From Bordetella sp. BOR01 (GTDB taxonomy: Bacteria; Pseudomonadota; Gammaproteobacteria; Burkholderiales; Burkholderiaceae_B), in contig NZ_JAHUWT010000005.1 of assembly GCF_019218885.1 (NCBI RefSeq), positions 124,001 to 188,000 on the forward strand: a stretch of 64,000 nucleotides of DNA, written 5' to 3'. This document shows positions 42,274 to 51,585 of this stretch, piece by piece (the stretch's first letter is position 1; each line of letters starts with the position of its first letter). Under the pieces are notes generated by a model. That model was not told the origin of the DNA. It saw only the letters and a list, made by a program, of their open reading frames with translations, and ran no database searches. The position numbers and the translations under genes were made by a program.

Positions 42274-42900
42274 ATGGCCCTATTCTTCTCCATTCATCCC
42301 GATAACCCGCAGCCCCGGTTGCTGAAACAGGCGGCCCAATGGCTGAGCGACGGCGGCCTGGTGGCGGTGCCTACCGACTCCAGTTATGCGGTGGTGGCCC
42401 ACCTGGATGACAAGGCGGCCGCCGATGCGCTGAGACGCCTGCGGGGCCTGGACGAACGCCACCACCTGACACTGCTGTGCCGCGACCTGGCCGAAATCGG
42501 CCACTTCGCGCGCGTCGACAACCGCCAGTACCGGCTGTTGAAGGCCGCGACGCCCGGCCCCTGGACTTTCATCCTCGAGGCCACGCGAGAAGTCCCGCGC
42601 CGGGTATCGCATCCCTCGCGCAAGACCATCGGCATTCGCGTGCCCCAGCACGCCGTCACCCTGGCGTTGCTCGAACAGGTGGGCGCGCCGCTGCTGTCGA
42701 CCACGCTCATTCCCACGGGCGAAGACGACGCCCTCAACGACGCCGAGGAAATCCGCGAGCGCTATGCGCACGAACTGGCTGCTGTCATCGACGCCGGTGC
42801 CTGCCCGCAAGCGCCAACCACTGTCATCGACCTGACCGGCACCGAACCCGCCGTGCTGCGCCGCGGCCGCGGCGACCCCACCACGCTGGGCCTGGCCTGA
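42274..42900 (+). CDS. Sua5/YciO/YrdC family protein (YciO-like)
   Basis: 208-residue dsRNA/nucleotide-binding protein related to the threonylcarbamoyl-AMP synthase family that modifies tRNA position 37. Segments are GGLVAVPTDSSYAVVAHLDD, RHHLTLLCRDLAEIG, LLKAATPGPWTFILEAT, HPSRKTIGIRVPQH and APTTVIDLTGTEPAVLRRGRG. It lacks the long C-terminal Sua5 extension, so YciO/YrdC is the closest group. It starts close to the divergent metallopeptidase gene (43 nt) and ends at a terminator. Confidence 0.85.
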   Translation: MALFFSIHPDNPQPRLLKQAAQWLSDGGLVAVPTDSSYAVVAHLDDKAAADALRRLRGLDERHHLTLLCRDLAEIGHFARVDNRQYRLLKAATPGPWTFILEATREVPRRVSHPSRKTIGIRVPQHAVTLALLEQVGAPLLSTTLIPTGEDDALNDAEEIRERYAHELAAVIDAGACPQAPTTVIDLTGTEPAVLRRGRGDPTTLGLA

Positions 42901-42910
42901 GCGCAGCCTT

Positions 42911-42941
42911 CCGGCCGGCATGCCGCCGGTGTTTGTTTTTT
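42911..42941 (+). terminator. Terminator of the YciO-like gene
   Basis: Stem CCGG-C-CGGC / GCCG-CCGG with one bulged base, followed by TGTTTGTTTTTTG, starting 11 nt after the stop codon. Confidence 0.65.
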
Positions 42942-42966
42942 GCCGTAGGGCCGCCCCAAGGCAAAG

Positions 42967-43014
42967 CACCCCGACTGGGGCAGCAGGCCGAAGCGCGGCG
43001 CGGGGTGTTTTTTT
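42967..43014 (+). terminator. Second hairpin with T-run upstream of the M50 gene
   Basis: CACCCCG at 42967-42973 pairs with CGGGGTG at 43001-43007 and is followed by seven T. TACAAT at 43023-43028, just downstream, may be the -10 box for the peptidase gene. Confidence 0.55.
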
Positions 43015-43039
43015 CGCACAGGTACAATCCGGCAAGCCT

Positions 43040-43687
43040 ATGACCGACCTTATCCAGACCATCGCGATCTACGCGATCCCCGTCATCTTCGCCATCACGC
43101 TGCACGAGGCGGCGCACGGCTATGTGGCGCGCATGCTGGGGGACCCGACGGCCGAGCAGGCCGGGCGCATCACTCTGAACCCCATGAAGCATATCGACCC
43201 GATCGGCACCTTGCTGGTGCCGGTGGGCATTCTGCTGATGTCCAAGCTGATGGGCGGGCCAGGCATGCTGTTCGGCTGGGCCAAGCCGGTGCCGGTCGAT
43301 TTCGGACGGCTGCGCCGTCCCAAGAAAGACATGCTCTGGGTGGCGCTGGCCGGGCCGGCGGCCAACCTGTTCATGGCCATTCTGTGGGTCATTTCGATGC
43401 GCCTGTACCTGGCGGGCGGCATCCAGGAAGGCTATTGGTACCAGATGGCCATGGCGGGCATCAATGTCAACCTGGTCCTGATGGCCCTGAACCTGTTGCC
43501 GATACCACCCCTGGACGGCGGGCGCATCGTTTTCAGCCTGCTGCCCAACCGGCTGGCCTGGCAGTATTCGCGCATCGAGCCCTATGGCCTGATGATCGTA
43601 TTGCTGCTGTTGGTTACCGATGTGCTCTGGATGCTGATGCAGCCCATTCTGCAATTGGGGACGGCCATCGTCACCTGGTTCTTGTAA
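43040..43687 (+). CDS. Site-2-protease-like (M50) membrane metallopeptidase
   Basis: 215-residue intramembrane protease family protein. The zinc motif H22-E-A-A-H26 lies in the first helix (FAITLHEAAHGYVARM), and the third ligand region is NLLPIPPLDGGRI; about six hydrophobic segments (such as LMIVLLLLVTDVLWMLM) are seen. There is no PDZ domain, so it belongs to the short S2P-like group (YwhC/SpoIVFB-like). The ATG follows a short leader (GGCAAGCCT) lacking a good Shine-Dalgarno. The substrate is unknown. dapA starts 87 nt downstream. Confidence 0.87.
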   Translation: MTDLIQTIAIYAIPVIFAITLHEAAHGYVARMLGDPTAEQAGRITLNPMKHIDPIGTLLVPVGILLMSKLMGGPGMLFGWAKPVPVDFGRLRRPKKDMLWVALAGPAANLFMAILWVISMRLYLAGGIQEGYWYQMAMAGINVNLVLMALNLLPIPPLDGGRIVFSLLPNRLAWQYSRIEPYGLMIVLLLLVTDVLWMLMQPILQLGTAIVTWFL

Positions 43688-43735
43688 GGCCCAATATCCG
43701 TTAAACTCGGCGATTCGACTGACTCAGTTCATCGC

Positions 43736-43761
43736 CCGGGGCCTGTCGTCCTGGGCCCCGG
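43736..43761 (+). promoter_or_regulatory. Hairpin overlapping the dapA ribosome-binding site
   Basis: CCGGGGCC (43736-43743) pairs with GGCCCCGG (43754-43761). The only Shine-Dalgarno-like sequence before the dapA ATG, GGAG at 43760-43763, begins inside this stem, and CTCTTTTTC follows. It could act as terminator of the upstream gene, or as a leader that hides the dapA ribosome-binding site. Confidence 0.5.
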
Positions 43762-43774
43762 AGCCCTCTTTTTC

Positions 43775-44674
43775 ATGGCATCCTCCGCCGAAACACTCAA
43801 TTTCCAGGGCAGCATGGTGGCGCTGGTCACCCCCATGCAACCCGATGGCAGCCTGGACTACGCTGCCTACCGGTCGCTGATCGACTGGCATATTTCCGAA
43901 GGCACCGACGCGCTGGTTGTCGTGGGCACCACGGGCGAATCGCCCACGGTGTCCATGGACGAGCACGCCGAACTCATCCGCGTGGCAGTCGAACACGCGG
44001 CCGGCCGCATTCCGGTGATCGCCGGGGTGGGCGCCAACTCTACCGACGAAGCCATCCACCTGTCGCGCCATGCCAAGGCCGTGGGTGCCCAGGCCGGCCT
44101 GTCGGTGGTTCCGTATTACAACAAGCCTTCCCAGGAAGGCCTGTACCGGCATTTTCGCGCCATCGTCGAAGCGGTCGACCTGCCCACCGTGCTGTACAAC
44201 GTGCCGGGCCGTACCGTGGCCGACATGTCCAATGAAACCGTGCTGCGCCTGGCGCAAGTGCCAGGCATCATCGGCATCAAGGACGCCACCGGCGATATCG
44301 GCCGCGGCGCGCTGCTGATGCGCGAGGCGCCCGCCGGCTTCCAGGTCTTCAGCGGCGACGACCCCACCGCCACGGCGCTCATCCTGTTGGGCGCGCGCGG
44401 CAATATTTCTGTTACGGCCAACGTGGCGCCGCGGCTCATGCACGATCTCTGTGCCGCCGCGTTGGCGGGCGACGTAGTCCGGGCGCGTGAACTTAACGCG
44501 CGCCTGGCACGTCTAAACAAGGCCTTGTTCATTGAGGCCAATCCCATTCCTGTGAAGTGGGCGCTGGCTCAGATGGGCCGTACTGCACAGGGTTACCGGC
44601 TGCCGCTGGTGGAACTGGGCTCGCAGCACCACGACACGGTGCGCTGCGCGCTCCAGGAAACGGGCCTGCTCTAA
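43775..44674 (+). CDS. dapA: 4-Hydroxy-tetrahydrodipicolinate synthase
   Basis: 299-residue class I aldolase of the lysine/diaminopimelate pathway, condensing pyruvate with aspartate semialdehyde. Key residues are the Schiff-base lysine K169 ([10 protein letters not shown]), the proton-relay tyrosine Y141 (VLYNVPGRT) and the GTTGES loop (51-56). The N-terminus has about ten more residues than the E. coli enzyme before [10 protein letters not shown]. bamC starts 14 nt downstream, the same arrangement as E. coli dapA-bamC. The upstream hairpin may regulate translation. Confidence 0.97.
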   Translation: MASSAETLNFQGSMVALVTPMQPDGSLDYAAYRSLIDWHISEGTDALVVVGTTGESPTVSMDEHAELIRVAVEHAAGRIPVIAGVGANSTDEAIHLSRHAKAVGAQAGLSVVPYYNKPSQEGLYRHFRAIVEAVDLPTVLYNVPGRTVADMSNETVLRLAQVPGIIGIKDATGDIGRGALLMREAPAGFQVFSGDDPTATALILLGARGNISVTANVAPRLMHDLCAAALAGDVVRARELNARLARLNKALFIEANPIPVKWALAQMGRTAQGYRLPLVELGSQHHDTVRCALQETGLL

Positions 44675-44688
44675 AAGTGAGGATGCGT

Positions 44689-45810
44689 ATGAACCAACGT
44701 CATGCCGCCACGTCGGCATTGATGGCCCTGGCATTGCTGGCTGGCTGCAGCGATGTGAATGAATTGCTGGGCAACGAAGAATCTGTCGATTACAAAAGTA
44801 CGCAGCGCGGCGAACCGCTCAGCATCCCGCCGGACCTGACCCAGGCTTCCAGCGATCCGCGCTACCGTGCACCTGCCTCGGGCAGCACCACGTATTCGCA
44901 ATACCAGCAGCAAGGCCAGCAACAAGTGGCTACCGCCACGCAAACCAGCAATGTGCTGCCCCAGCGCGACGACATGCGTGTCGAACGCGACGGCGACCTG
45001 CGCTGGCTGGTGGTTGATCGTCCGCCTGAAGAAGTCTTCCCCAAGGTGGTCGATTTCTGGACCGAAACCGGCTTTACCGTCGCCACCAACAACCCGAAGG
45101 CGGGCCTGGTGGAAACCAACTGGGCGGAAAATCGCGCCAAGATCCCTGAAAGCTGGCTGCGCCAGGCCTTGGGTGCCGTGCTGGATACCGCCTGGGATAG
45201 CGGCGAACGCGAGAAATTCCGTACCCGCGTCGAGCGCGTCAATGGCCGCACCGAGATCTACATCTCGCACCAGCAAATGCTCGAGAAGCGGGTGGGTCCC
45301 GACGAAGCCCAGGTTCAATGGGAAAACGGCAGCGAAGACCCGGGCCTGAATGCCGCCATGCTGGCGCGCCTGATGGTGTACCTGGGTACCGATGTCGACA
45401 GCGCCCGCAAGCTGGTGGCCCAGGCCGAGGCAGCGCCCCAGGCGCCGCTGGTGCAGGACGTGCGCGCCGACGGCGCGATGCTGGTGGTCGACGAGTCCTT
45501 CGACCGTGCCTGGCGCCGCGTGGGCGTGGCACTGGATTCCGGTGGTTTCGCGGTGGATGACCGCGACCGTTCGGCGGGCGAATACTTCGTGCGCTATGTC
45601 GATACCGACACCGGTGCCCAGCAAGACCAGCCCGGCTTCTTCAGCCGCCTGTTCTCGGGCGACAAGAAGGCCCAGGCCGCGCAATACCGTATCCATCTGG
45701 TCCAGAACGGCTCCCAGACCCAGGTTACGGTGCTCGACTCTGGCGGCCAACGCGACAATAGCTCCACGGCACAACGGCTGCTCAGCGTCCTGAAAGACAA
45801 AATGACCTGA
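44689..45810 (+). CDS. bamC: Outer-membrane assembly lipoprotein BamC
   Basis: 373-residue lipoprotein of the BAM complex that inserts outer-membrane proteins. The signal peptide ends in the lipobox LAGC (acylated cysteine near residue 19), followed by the conserved unstructured YKSTQRGEPLSIPPDL segment that contacts BamD, then two helix-grip domains (about residues 100-235 and 255-373). ATG 44689 is preferred over ATG 44683 because AGG is six bases upstream. It is cotranscribed with dapA and ends at a strong terminator. Confidence 0.93.
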   Translation: MNQRHAATSALMALALLAGCSDVNELLGNEESVDYKSTQRGEPLSIPPDLTQASSDPRYRAPASGSTTYSQYQQQGQQQVATATQTSNVLPQRDDMRVERDGDLRWLVVDRPPEEVFPKVVDFWTETGFTVATNNPKAGLVETNWAENRAKIPESWLRQALGAVLDTAWDSGEREKFRTRVERVNGRTEIYISHQQMLEKRVGPDEAQVQWENGSEDPGLNAAMLARLMVYLGTDVDSARKLVAQAEAAPQAPLVQDVRADGAMLVVDESFDRAWRRVGVALDSGGFAVDDRDRSAGEYFVRYVDTDTGAQQDQPGFFSRLFSGDKKAQAAQYRIHLVQNGSQTQVTVLDSGGQRDNSSTAQRLLSVLKDKMT

Positions 45811-45831
45811 TCCGCCGGGCGTGCGCCCATG

Positions 45832-45867
45832 AAAAAGGCCGCGACATTGCTGTCGCGGCCTTTTTTT
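45832..45867 (+). terminator. Strong intrinsic terminator of dapA-bamC
   Basis: 15-bp stem (AAAAAGGCCGCGACA and complement) with loop TTGC, continuing into a seven-T run; it starts 21 nt after the bamC stop. The A-run on the other side makes it usable for the convergent lipoprotein gene too. Confidence 0.85.
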
Positions 45868-45900
45868 GTCCTGCCGGCCAGAATAACTGGCCGGAAACTA

Positions 45901-46161
45901 TCAGGACGCCGGAGCGGCTGCACCACCCGAACCGCCGGTACCTTCGGAACCGCCGCCAGGAGCGGGCGTGGTCGAGCTACCCGGCGCCGGCGTGGTGGGT
46001 TCCGGCGTGGTGGGTTCCGGCGTAGTCGGAGCCGGGCTGGAGGGCGCCGGCATGGTGGTGGACGGCTCGGAGCCGGCGGGGCTCGCGGTGTCTTCCTTCT
46101 TGTCGCAAGCGGTCAGCGCGACGGCAACTACCGAAGCAAGAATCAAGGTTTTGCTGATCAT
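45901..46161 (-). CDS. Small Pro/Thr-rich lipoprotein
   Basis: 86-residue predicted lipoprotein: signal peptide MISKTLILASVVAVALTAC with lipobox LTAC (C19), then a short charged stretch and a low-complexity tail built on PTTPEP-type repeats and a Gly/Ala-rich end. AGGAG lies seven bases upstream of the ATG. No fold is expected; such proteins may be envelope spacers or small entericidin-like lipoproteins, but no specific function can be given. The repeats are encoded by 15-bp tandem units and could change length by slippage. Confidence 0.78.
   Translation of the reverse strand: MISKTLILASVVAVALTACDKKEDTASPAGSEPSTTMPAPSSPAPTTPEPTTPEPTTPAPGSSTTPAPGGGSEGTGGSGGAAAPAS
45987..46029. repeat. 15-bp in-frame tandem repeat in the lipoprotein gene
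   Basis: Unit CCGGCGTGGTGGGTT occurs at 45987-46001 and 46002-46016, with a partial third copy to 46029. Each unit encodes five residues, so copy-number change would keep the reading frame. Confidence 0.85.
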
Positions 46162-46200
46162 GTTGAGACTCCTGTTAGATGACGATCATGCGGCCCATTA

Positions 46201-46234
46201 AGGGGAAACCAGTGTCCCGTTAGGGGAAACCAGT
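46201..46234. promoter_or_regulatory. Two 13-bp direct repeats, 21-bp period
   Basis: AGGGGAAACCAGT occurs at 46201-46213 and 46222-46234. The 21-bp period equals two DNA turns, so a regulator could bind both copies on one face. The repeats lie 40-73 nt upstream of the lipoprotein ATG, where the -35/-10 region is expected. Confidence 0.5.
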
Positions 46235-46376
46235 AGTCAGGCTACAGGAATCAGCATGGCGCTGGCGTGTGGAAATTAAAGCGGTCGCATCCAGGACGTA
46301 ACAATCTTTACTTATAAGTGTGGGAGATTTCTTAATGTTTCAGCGCGAGCGTATACCTTAGCGTTCTGTGTGACAT

Positions 46377-46394
46377 GGACACGAATTAGTGTCC
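46377..46394. promoter_or_regulatory. Inverted repeat GGACAC-N6-GTGTCC
   Basis: Perfect 6-bp arms around GAATTA, 60 nt beyond the roxA stop. There is no T-run, so a protein-binding site is as likely as a weak terminator. Nothing else in the region is gene-like. Confidence 0.3.
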
Positions 46395-46453
46395 GGATCG
46401 TGCAAAATCCCAGGCATGCCGCCCTGGGGGCAAGACCAGGTGTGGTTTATGTG

Positions 46454-47650
46454 TCACAGGCTGGCGCGGTAGTGTAGCCAGCCCGCATCCAGCCAATCGG
46501 CCAGGCATTCCCGCGCGAGGTCGCCCAGGCGCCGGCTGCGTGGATCGGCGCAGTCCAGGTGGCGCGCATCAGCCAGTGCCCGCAGGGCGGCGTCGGCGGC
46601 AACCGGCGCTGTTTCGCCATTGATGAATAATTGGCGGCCCCGGTAGAGCATGCGGGTGCGGCGGTCGAGTTGCAACGCACCGCTTTCCGGCCAATCGGTT
46701 AGCAGATCGACATCCGCGCCGGGCGAGGGGTCGAACACGGCCAGGTTGCTGGGTTCGGTCAGCCAGCAACCCAGGAAGCGCGACGCCAGGGCGTCGTCGA
46801 AGCGCACCTTGGCCAGGGTATCGAGCGTGGCTTGCACCAGGCCGTCCGGCAGGGCTGCGGGCGTGTCCACGGCAGGCTGGCCGGGATCGCGATACAAGGC
46901 ATCCAGGCGCGGGCCGGGCAGCGGCGGTTCGCCGTACGGGCCGCCCAGCAGGCCAATGCGTGCCATGGCCTGGTCGGCGGCGGCTTCCAGCAGCCCGCGC
47001 GCCAACACGGCCTGGGTGGGCGCGCGAAAACCGATAGAGATGGTCATGCAGCCGTCGCCCACGGCGATGCCGTCGTGGGCAGCCTGCGGCGGCAAATACA
47101 GCATGTCGCCCGGTTCGAGCACGACATCGTGCTCGGGAGTGAAGTTGCCCAGTATTTTCAGGGGCAGGCCGGGTTGCAGCGACAGGTCTTTCTGGCGTCC
47201 GTAGCGCCAGCGGCGTCGGCCGGCCGCTTGCAGCAGGAATACGTCGTAGCTGTCGAAATGCGGCCCCACGCCGCCGCCGTCGGCCGCCACGCTGATCATG
47301 ATGTCGTCGAGCCGTGCGTCGGGAATGAAGCGGAACTGCTGCAACAAGGCCGACACCGCATCACTGTGCAAGTCCACGCTTTGCACCAGCAGCGTCCAGT
47401 CGGGCTCGCCCGTCTGGGGCAGGCGCGCGAACGGGCCTTGTTCCATTTGCCAGGCGCCATCCTCGCGCCAGATCAGGCGCGATTCGACATCATCGCGGCG
47501 GGCCAGTTTTTTCAGGGTCGCGATGTTCAGCGGCGGCTTGAAGCCGGCAATGGCCTGCCGGATCAACAGGGGCTTGCGCTGCCAGTGGCGGCGCATGAAG
47601 TCCGCCGGGCTGAGCCCGCCGAGCAGCGGCAGGGGCTGTTGGGGTTTCAT
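46454..47650 (-). CDS. roxA: Ribosomal protein L16 arginine hydroxylase (cupin JmjC, RoxA/YcfD-like)
   Basis: 398-residue 2-oxoglutarate/Fe(II) dioxygenase. The JmjC cupin domain carries the iron triad H131, D133 ([13 protein letters not shown]) and H192 ([15 protein letters not shown]). The N-terminus [20 protein letters not shown] and the C-terminal winged-helix-like part ([11 protein letters not shown]) match YcfD/RoxA, which hydroxylates an arginine of ribosomal protein L16. The start overlaps the mutS stop (ATGA), so it is the second gene of a mutS-roxA operon. Confidence 0.88.
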   Translation of the reverse strand: MKPQQPLPLLGGLSPADFMRRHWQRKPLLIRQAIAGFKPPLNIATLKKLARRDDVESRLIWREDGAWQMEQGPFARLPQTGEPDWTLLVQSVDLHSDAVSALLQQFRFIPDARLDDIMISVAADGGGVGPHFDSYDVFLLQAAGRRRWRYGRQKDLSLQPGLPLKILGNFTPEHDVVLEPGDMLYLPPQAAHDGIAVGDGCMTISIGFRAPTQAVLARGLLEAAADQAMARIGLLGGPYGEPPLPGPRLDALYRDPGQPAVDTPAALPDGLVQATLDTLAKVRFDDALASRFLGCWLTEPSNLAVFDPSPGADVDLLTDWPESGALQLDRRTRMLYRGRQLFINGETAPVAADAALRALADARHLDCADPRSRRLGDLARECLADWLDAGWLHYRASL

Positions 47651-50280
47651 GGCAGGCAGGCCTTCAGGCGATACAGTGCGTCCAGCGCTTCGCGCGGGGT
47701 CAGGCTGTCGGGGTCGATATGGGCAAGCTCGTCGCGCAGCGCGTCCAGGGCGGCGGATGCGTCGGACTGGTCATGGGCGGCGCCGGCCTGGGCATCGGCA
47801 TCGATGGCCGCGGTGAACAGGCCCAACTGCGGGGTGGGCGCCCCTTGGGCTTCCAGCCGTTCCAGTTCGCGAGAGGCGTGCCGGATCACGGCCGCCGGCA
47901 CGCCGGCGCGTTGCGCCACCTGGATACCGTAGCTGCGGCTGGCCGGGCCGTCGCGTACCTCGTGCAGGAACACAATGCCGCCGGCCGATTCGGCCGCAGC
48001 CAGGTGGACATTGGCCGCCGTGGGTTGCTCGGCCGGTAGTCGGGTCAGTTCGAAGTAGTGAGTAGCAAACAGCGTCAGCGCGCGGTTGTGCGTGACCAGG
48101 CGCAACGCGATGGCCCACGCCAGCGCCAGGCCATCGTAGGTGGATGTGCCGCGCCCGATCTCGTCCATCAGTACCAGGCTGTGCGGCGTACTGGCAGCCA
48201 GGATGGCGGCTGCCTCGGTCATTTCCATCATGAAGGTCGAGCGCCCGCCGGCCAGGTCGTCGGCCGCGCCGATGCGGGTGAAGATGCGGTCCAGCTTGCC
48301 GATGACGGCGCGCTGGGCGGGCACGAAGCTGCCGGTGCGCGCCAGCAGCGCAATCAGCGCTACTTGCCGCATGTAGGTGGATTTACCGCCCATGTTGGGG
48401 CCGGTGATCAGCAGCATGCGGCGGGTGGGATCCAGGCGGCAGCCGTTGGGCGTGAAGCGCTCGATGGTGCGTTCCACCACCGGATGGCGTCCGGCCTCGA
48501 TATCGATCTCGGCCTGCTCGGTGAGTTCTGGCGCCACCCAGCTGTGGCGCCGGGCATGTTCGGCCAGGCCGGCCAGGGTGTCCAGTTCGGCCAGGGCACC
48601 CGCGCAATCGGACAGCGGCCGCACGTATTCGGCCAGCGCGTCGAGCACCTGTTCATACAGCCATTTCTCGCGGGCCAGCGATCGGTCTTGCGCCGACAGC
48701 ACCTTGTCTTCCCAGGACTTGAGCTCGGGGGTGATGTAGCGCTCGGCGTTCTTCAGCGTCTGGCGCCGGCGGTAGTCTTCAGGCACCTTGTCGGTCTGGC
48801 CCTTGGTGACTTCGATATAGAAGCCATGTACGCGATTGAACTCGACCCGCAGGTTGCCAATGCCGGTACGCGCGCGTTCGCGGGCTTCCAGTTGCACCAG
48901 GAAGTCGCCGCCGTCGGCGGCCAGCGCGCGCAATTCGTCGAGATCGGCGTCGAAGCCGGCGGCGATGACGCCGCCGTCGCGTATGGCCACCGCCGGCTCT
49001 TGCGCGATGGCGCGGCCCAGCAGTTCGGCAACGGCGGGATCGGGCGCCAGGTGCGCGGCCAGTTCGGCCAGGCGGGGCGAGGTTTCCAGCGGCGCCACCA
49101 GTGCGCGCAGGGCGGGCAGGGCGATCAGCGCGTCGCGCAGGCTGGCCAGTTCGCGCGGGCGCACCGAGCGCAGCGCCAGCCGCGATGCGATGCGTTCGAC
49201 GTCGGGAAAGGCATCCAGCGCGTCGCGCAAGGTTTCCAGCAGGCCTGCCGCGCCAAAGGTCTGCGCGATGTCCATGCGGCCGGCCAGCAAGGCCGAAATG
49301 GCTTGCTGGCGCGCCAGCGCGGGGGCGTTGTCGCGCAGCGGGTGATGCAGCCAGCGCCGCAGCAGGCGGCTGCCCATGGGGGTGCGGCAGCCGTCGAGCA
49401 GCGAGAACAGCGTGGGCGACTCTTCGCCGCTCAAGGTCTGGGTCAATTCAAGATTGCGGCGCGTGACCGGGTCCATCAGCACATACTGGCCAGGCCGATC
49501 GACGGCGATGCCCTGCACGTGGGCGAGCGCCTGCGATTGCGTGCGCGCCGCATAGCGCAGCAGCGCGCCGGCCGCGCAGATGGCGGCCGGCATGTCGTCG
49601 ACGTCGAAGCCGGACAGGGTATCGGTCTTGAAGTGCGCCAGCAGGTGCGCACGGGCGCCGTCGCTTTCGAAATGCCAGTCGGGCACGCGCGTGCGTGCTC
49701 CCTCGAACGCCAGCCCCAGCTCGGTGCTTTCGGCGACCACCAGTTCGGCGGGGGCGATGCGGTGCAATTCGGATTCGAGTTGGGCGGGCGCGCACTCGGT
49801 AACGCGGAATTCGCCGCTGGCCAGGTTCAGCCAGGCCATGCCGGCGCGCAGGTTACGGGCCTTGCCGCCCATGAATACGGCGGCCAGGGCGCGATCGGCC
49901 TTGGCCGGCAGCAGGGCTTCGTCGGTCAGTGTGCCGGGAGTGACGATGCGTACGATGCGCCGCTCTACCGGCCCCTTGGCGGCGGCCGGGTCGCCGATCT
50001 GTTCGCAGATGGCCACCGATTCGCCCTGGCCGACCAGGCGCGCCAGGTACTGTTCCATGGCGTGCACCGGCACGCCCGCCATGGGAATGGGGGCGCCGTT
50101 GGAACTGCCGCGCTTGGTCAGCGTCAGGCCCAGCAGGCGCGCGGCGCGCTCGGCGTCTTCATAGAACATTTCATAGAAATCGCCCATGCGGTAGAACAGC
50201 AGCAGCGGCCCGGCCTCGGCTTTCAGGCGCAGGTACTGCTGCATCATGGGGGTGTGGGCGTTGGTTTCGGGTTTGGTCAT
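47647..50280 (-). CDS. mutS: DNA mismatch repair protein MutS
   Basis: 877-residue mismatch sensor ATPase. The mismatch-reading F-x-E motif is F35-Y-E37 in [12 protein letters not shown]. The connector, lever and clamp domains follow, and the C-terminal ATPase has Walker [10 protein letters not shown] (about residues 624-632), then MTEAAAILA and the Walker [10 protein letters not shown] (about residue 704), with the C-terminal dimerisation tail ([20 protein letters not shown]). No strong Shine-Dalgarno precedes the ATG. The start is preceded by a purine-poor region, and the LysR gene downstream of 50443 is on the same strand but independent. Confidence 0.97.
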   Translation of the reverse strand: MTKPETNAHTPMMQQYLRLKAEAGPLLLFYRMGDFYEMFYEDAERAARLLGLTLTKRGSSNGAPIPMAGVPVHAMEQYLARLVGQGESVAICEQIGDPAAAKGPVERRIVRIVTPGTLTDEALLPAKADRALAAVFMGGKARNLRAGMAWLNLASGEFRVTECAPAQLESELHRIAPAELVVAESTELGLAFEGARTRVPDWHFESDGARAHLLAHFKTDTLSGFDVDDMPAAICAAGALLRYAARTQSQALAHVQGIAVDRPGQYVLMDPVTRRNLELTQTLSGEESPTLFSLLDGCRTPMGSRLLRRWLHHPLRDNAPALARQQAISALLAGRMDIAQTFGAAGLLETLRDALDAFPDVERIASRLALRSVRPRELASLRDALIALPALRALVAPLETSPRLAELAAHLAPDPAVAELLGRAIAQEPAVAIRDGGVIAAGFDADLDELRALAADGGDFLVQLEARERARTGIGNLRVEFNRVHGFYIEVTKGQTDKVPEDYRRRQTLKNAERYITPELKSWEDKVLSAQDRSLAREKWLYEQVLDALAEYVRPLSDCAGALAELDTLAGLAEHARRHSWVAPELTEQAEIDIEAGRHPVVERTIERFTPNGCRLDPTRRMLLITGPNMGGKSTYMRQVALIALLARTGSFVPAQRAVIGKLDRIFTRIGAADDLAGGRSTFMMEMTEAAAILAASTPHSLVLMDEIGRGTSTYDGLALAWAIALRLVTHNRALTLFATHYFELTRLPAEQPTAANVHLAAAESAGGIVFLHEVRDGPASRSYGIQVAQRAGVPAAVIRHASRELERLEAQGAPTPQLGLFTAAIDADAQAGAAHDQSDASAALDALRDELAHIDPDSLTPREALDALYRLKACLP

Positions 50281-50442
50281 GAAGGTACTGATGGATGGGT
50301 CTTGCCGAATGATGCCGTGATGCCGATGCCGGCGAAACGGCGATGCACGGGCCGTGTCGGAGGCCCGGGGTAACCCTGGATTGTATCGGTACGAGCCGCT
50401 GCACAGGTGCGTTCGCCGCCGTCCCGCCTGACCACGATGTTG

Positions 50443-51378
50443 TTACCGGGCATGGCCGTCAGCGTCTGGCGCGCAAAGCAGTTTTCGTACTACGGAACGG
50501 AACCACTGGTGCCCGGGGTCGATATGGCAGCGCTCATGCCATACGGATTTTGCCGTGATGACCCCGGGGTCGAAGGGCAAGGGCAGGCACTTGATGTAGG
50601 CAGGGCTGCCCAGCAGGCGCGATGTCCATGCCGGCACGCTCATCAAATAATCGCTTTGGCGCAATATTGCGGGGCCGGCCAGAAAATGCGGCAACCGGAT
50701 CACTATGTTCCGTTCCCGGCCCATGGCCGCCAGCGCCTGCTCGACCACGCCCGGGCCCCTGCCCGGTGGATCGACCACTACGTGAGTAGCCTCGAGATAC
50801 TGCTTCAGCGACAAGGACGCGTGGATGGTGGAGTGATCGGCCCGCAGCATGCAGACATAAGGCTGGTCGAAAAGACGGTCTTCGTGGAAATCGGCTTTGT
50901 CGGCCGGAAATGTTCCTATCGCGATATCCGCCACGCCGTGCGCCAGGGCTTCGTAGTGGTCGCCCGATGCAAGATGCAGAACGTTCAGCGTGACATGCGG
51001 CGCGTGGCGGCTCAGATAGTCAAGCAGCTGGGGGATATAGCTGAGCTCACCGATTTCCGACAGTATCAGCACAAAATTGCGCGCATCGATGGAGGGGTCG
51101 AAGGCCCTGGCGGATTGGAATGTGTTCATCGCCAGGGCGATTGCCTCGCCCAGGGGCGCGATCATGGCCGACGCGGTGGCCGTCGGCAGCATGCCTTTGC
51201 TGGTGCTGATGAACAGCCTGTCGTTGCACAGGCCCCGAAGACGGCCAAGTGCATGGCTGACGGACGATTGGGTCAGGCCTAGTTGATTTCCTGCCTCGGT
51301 GACGCTGCGGCAGCGAGCCACCGTGAGAAAAATACGGATCAGATTCAAATCGAAATTTTCGGGTCTCATGAATGCCAT
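50443..51378 (-). CDS. LysR-family transcriptional regulator
   Basis: 311-residue LysR protein of the NahR/NodD-like group: NFDLNLIRIFLTVARCRSVT, then GLTQSSVSHALGRLRGLCND, an effector domain beginning near FVLILSEIGELSYIPQLL, and WHERCHIDPGHQWFRSVV near the C-terminus, a typical end of this group. AGG six bases upstream supports ATG 51378. It is divergent from Bug gene 6, with a 207-nt promoter region between them, and is the probable regulator of the Bug-flavin reductase pair. Confidence 0.88.
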   Translation of the reverse strand: MAFMRPENFDLNLIRIFLTVARCRSVTEAGNQLGLTQSSVSHALGRLRGLCNDRLFISTSKGMLPTATASAMIAPLGEAIALAMNTFQSARAFDPSIDARNFVLILSEIGELSYIPQLLDYLSRHAPHVTLNVLHLASGDHYEALAHGVADIAIGTFPADKADFHEDRLFDQPYVCMLRADHSTIHASLSLKQYLEATHVVVDPPGRGPGVVEQALAAMGRERNIVIRLPHFLAGPAILRQSDYLMSVPAWTSRLLGSPAYIKCLPLPFDPGVITAKSVWHERCHIDPGHQWFRSVVRKLLCAPDADGHAR

Positions 51379-51585
51379 CCATACCTGCTATGGGGAAAAT
51401 ACATTGGACTCGAGCAGAGTACGAAATCTAGAATTTGTCTGCTTTCAGCAGGGGGGCGGGAGTGAATGGACAGAGCCATCCTGGGCCGTGTGCCATGGGA
51501 CCTGCCGAATGCGGTGACGGCCATAGTGCCTCTGCGGCATGCGCCGCGCACGCGAAAAACAGCAGCCGAGCATCGAAGGAGCCTC

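Noticed and set aside
48058-50373. 771-codon open frame antisense to mutS
   Set aside because: High-GC mirror of the mutS gene; Gln/Arg/Gly-rich composition, no family motifs, and mutS on the other strand is unambiguous.
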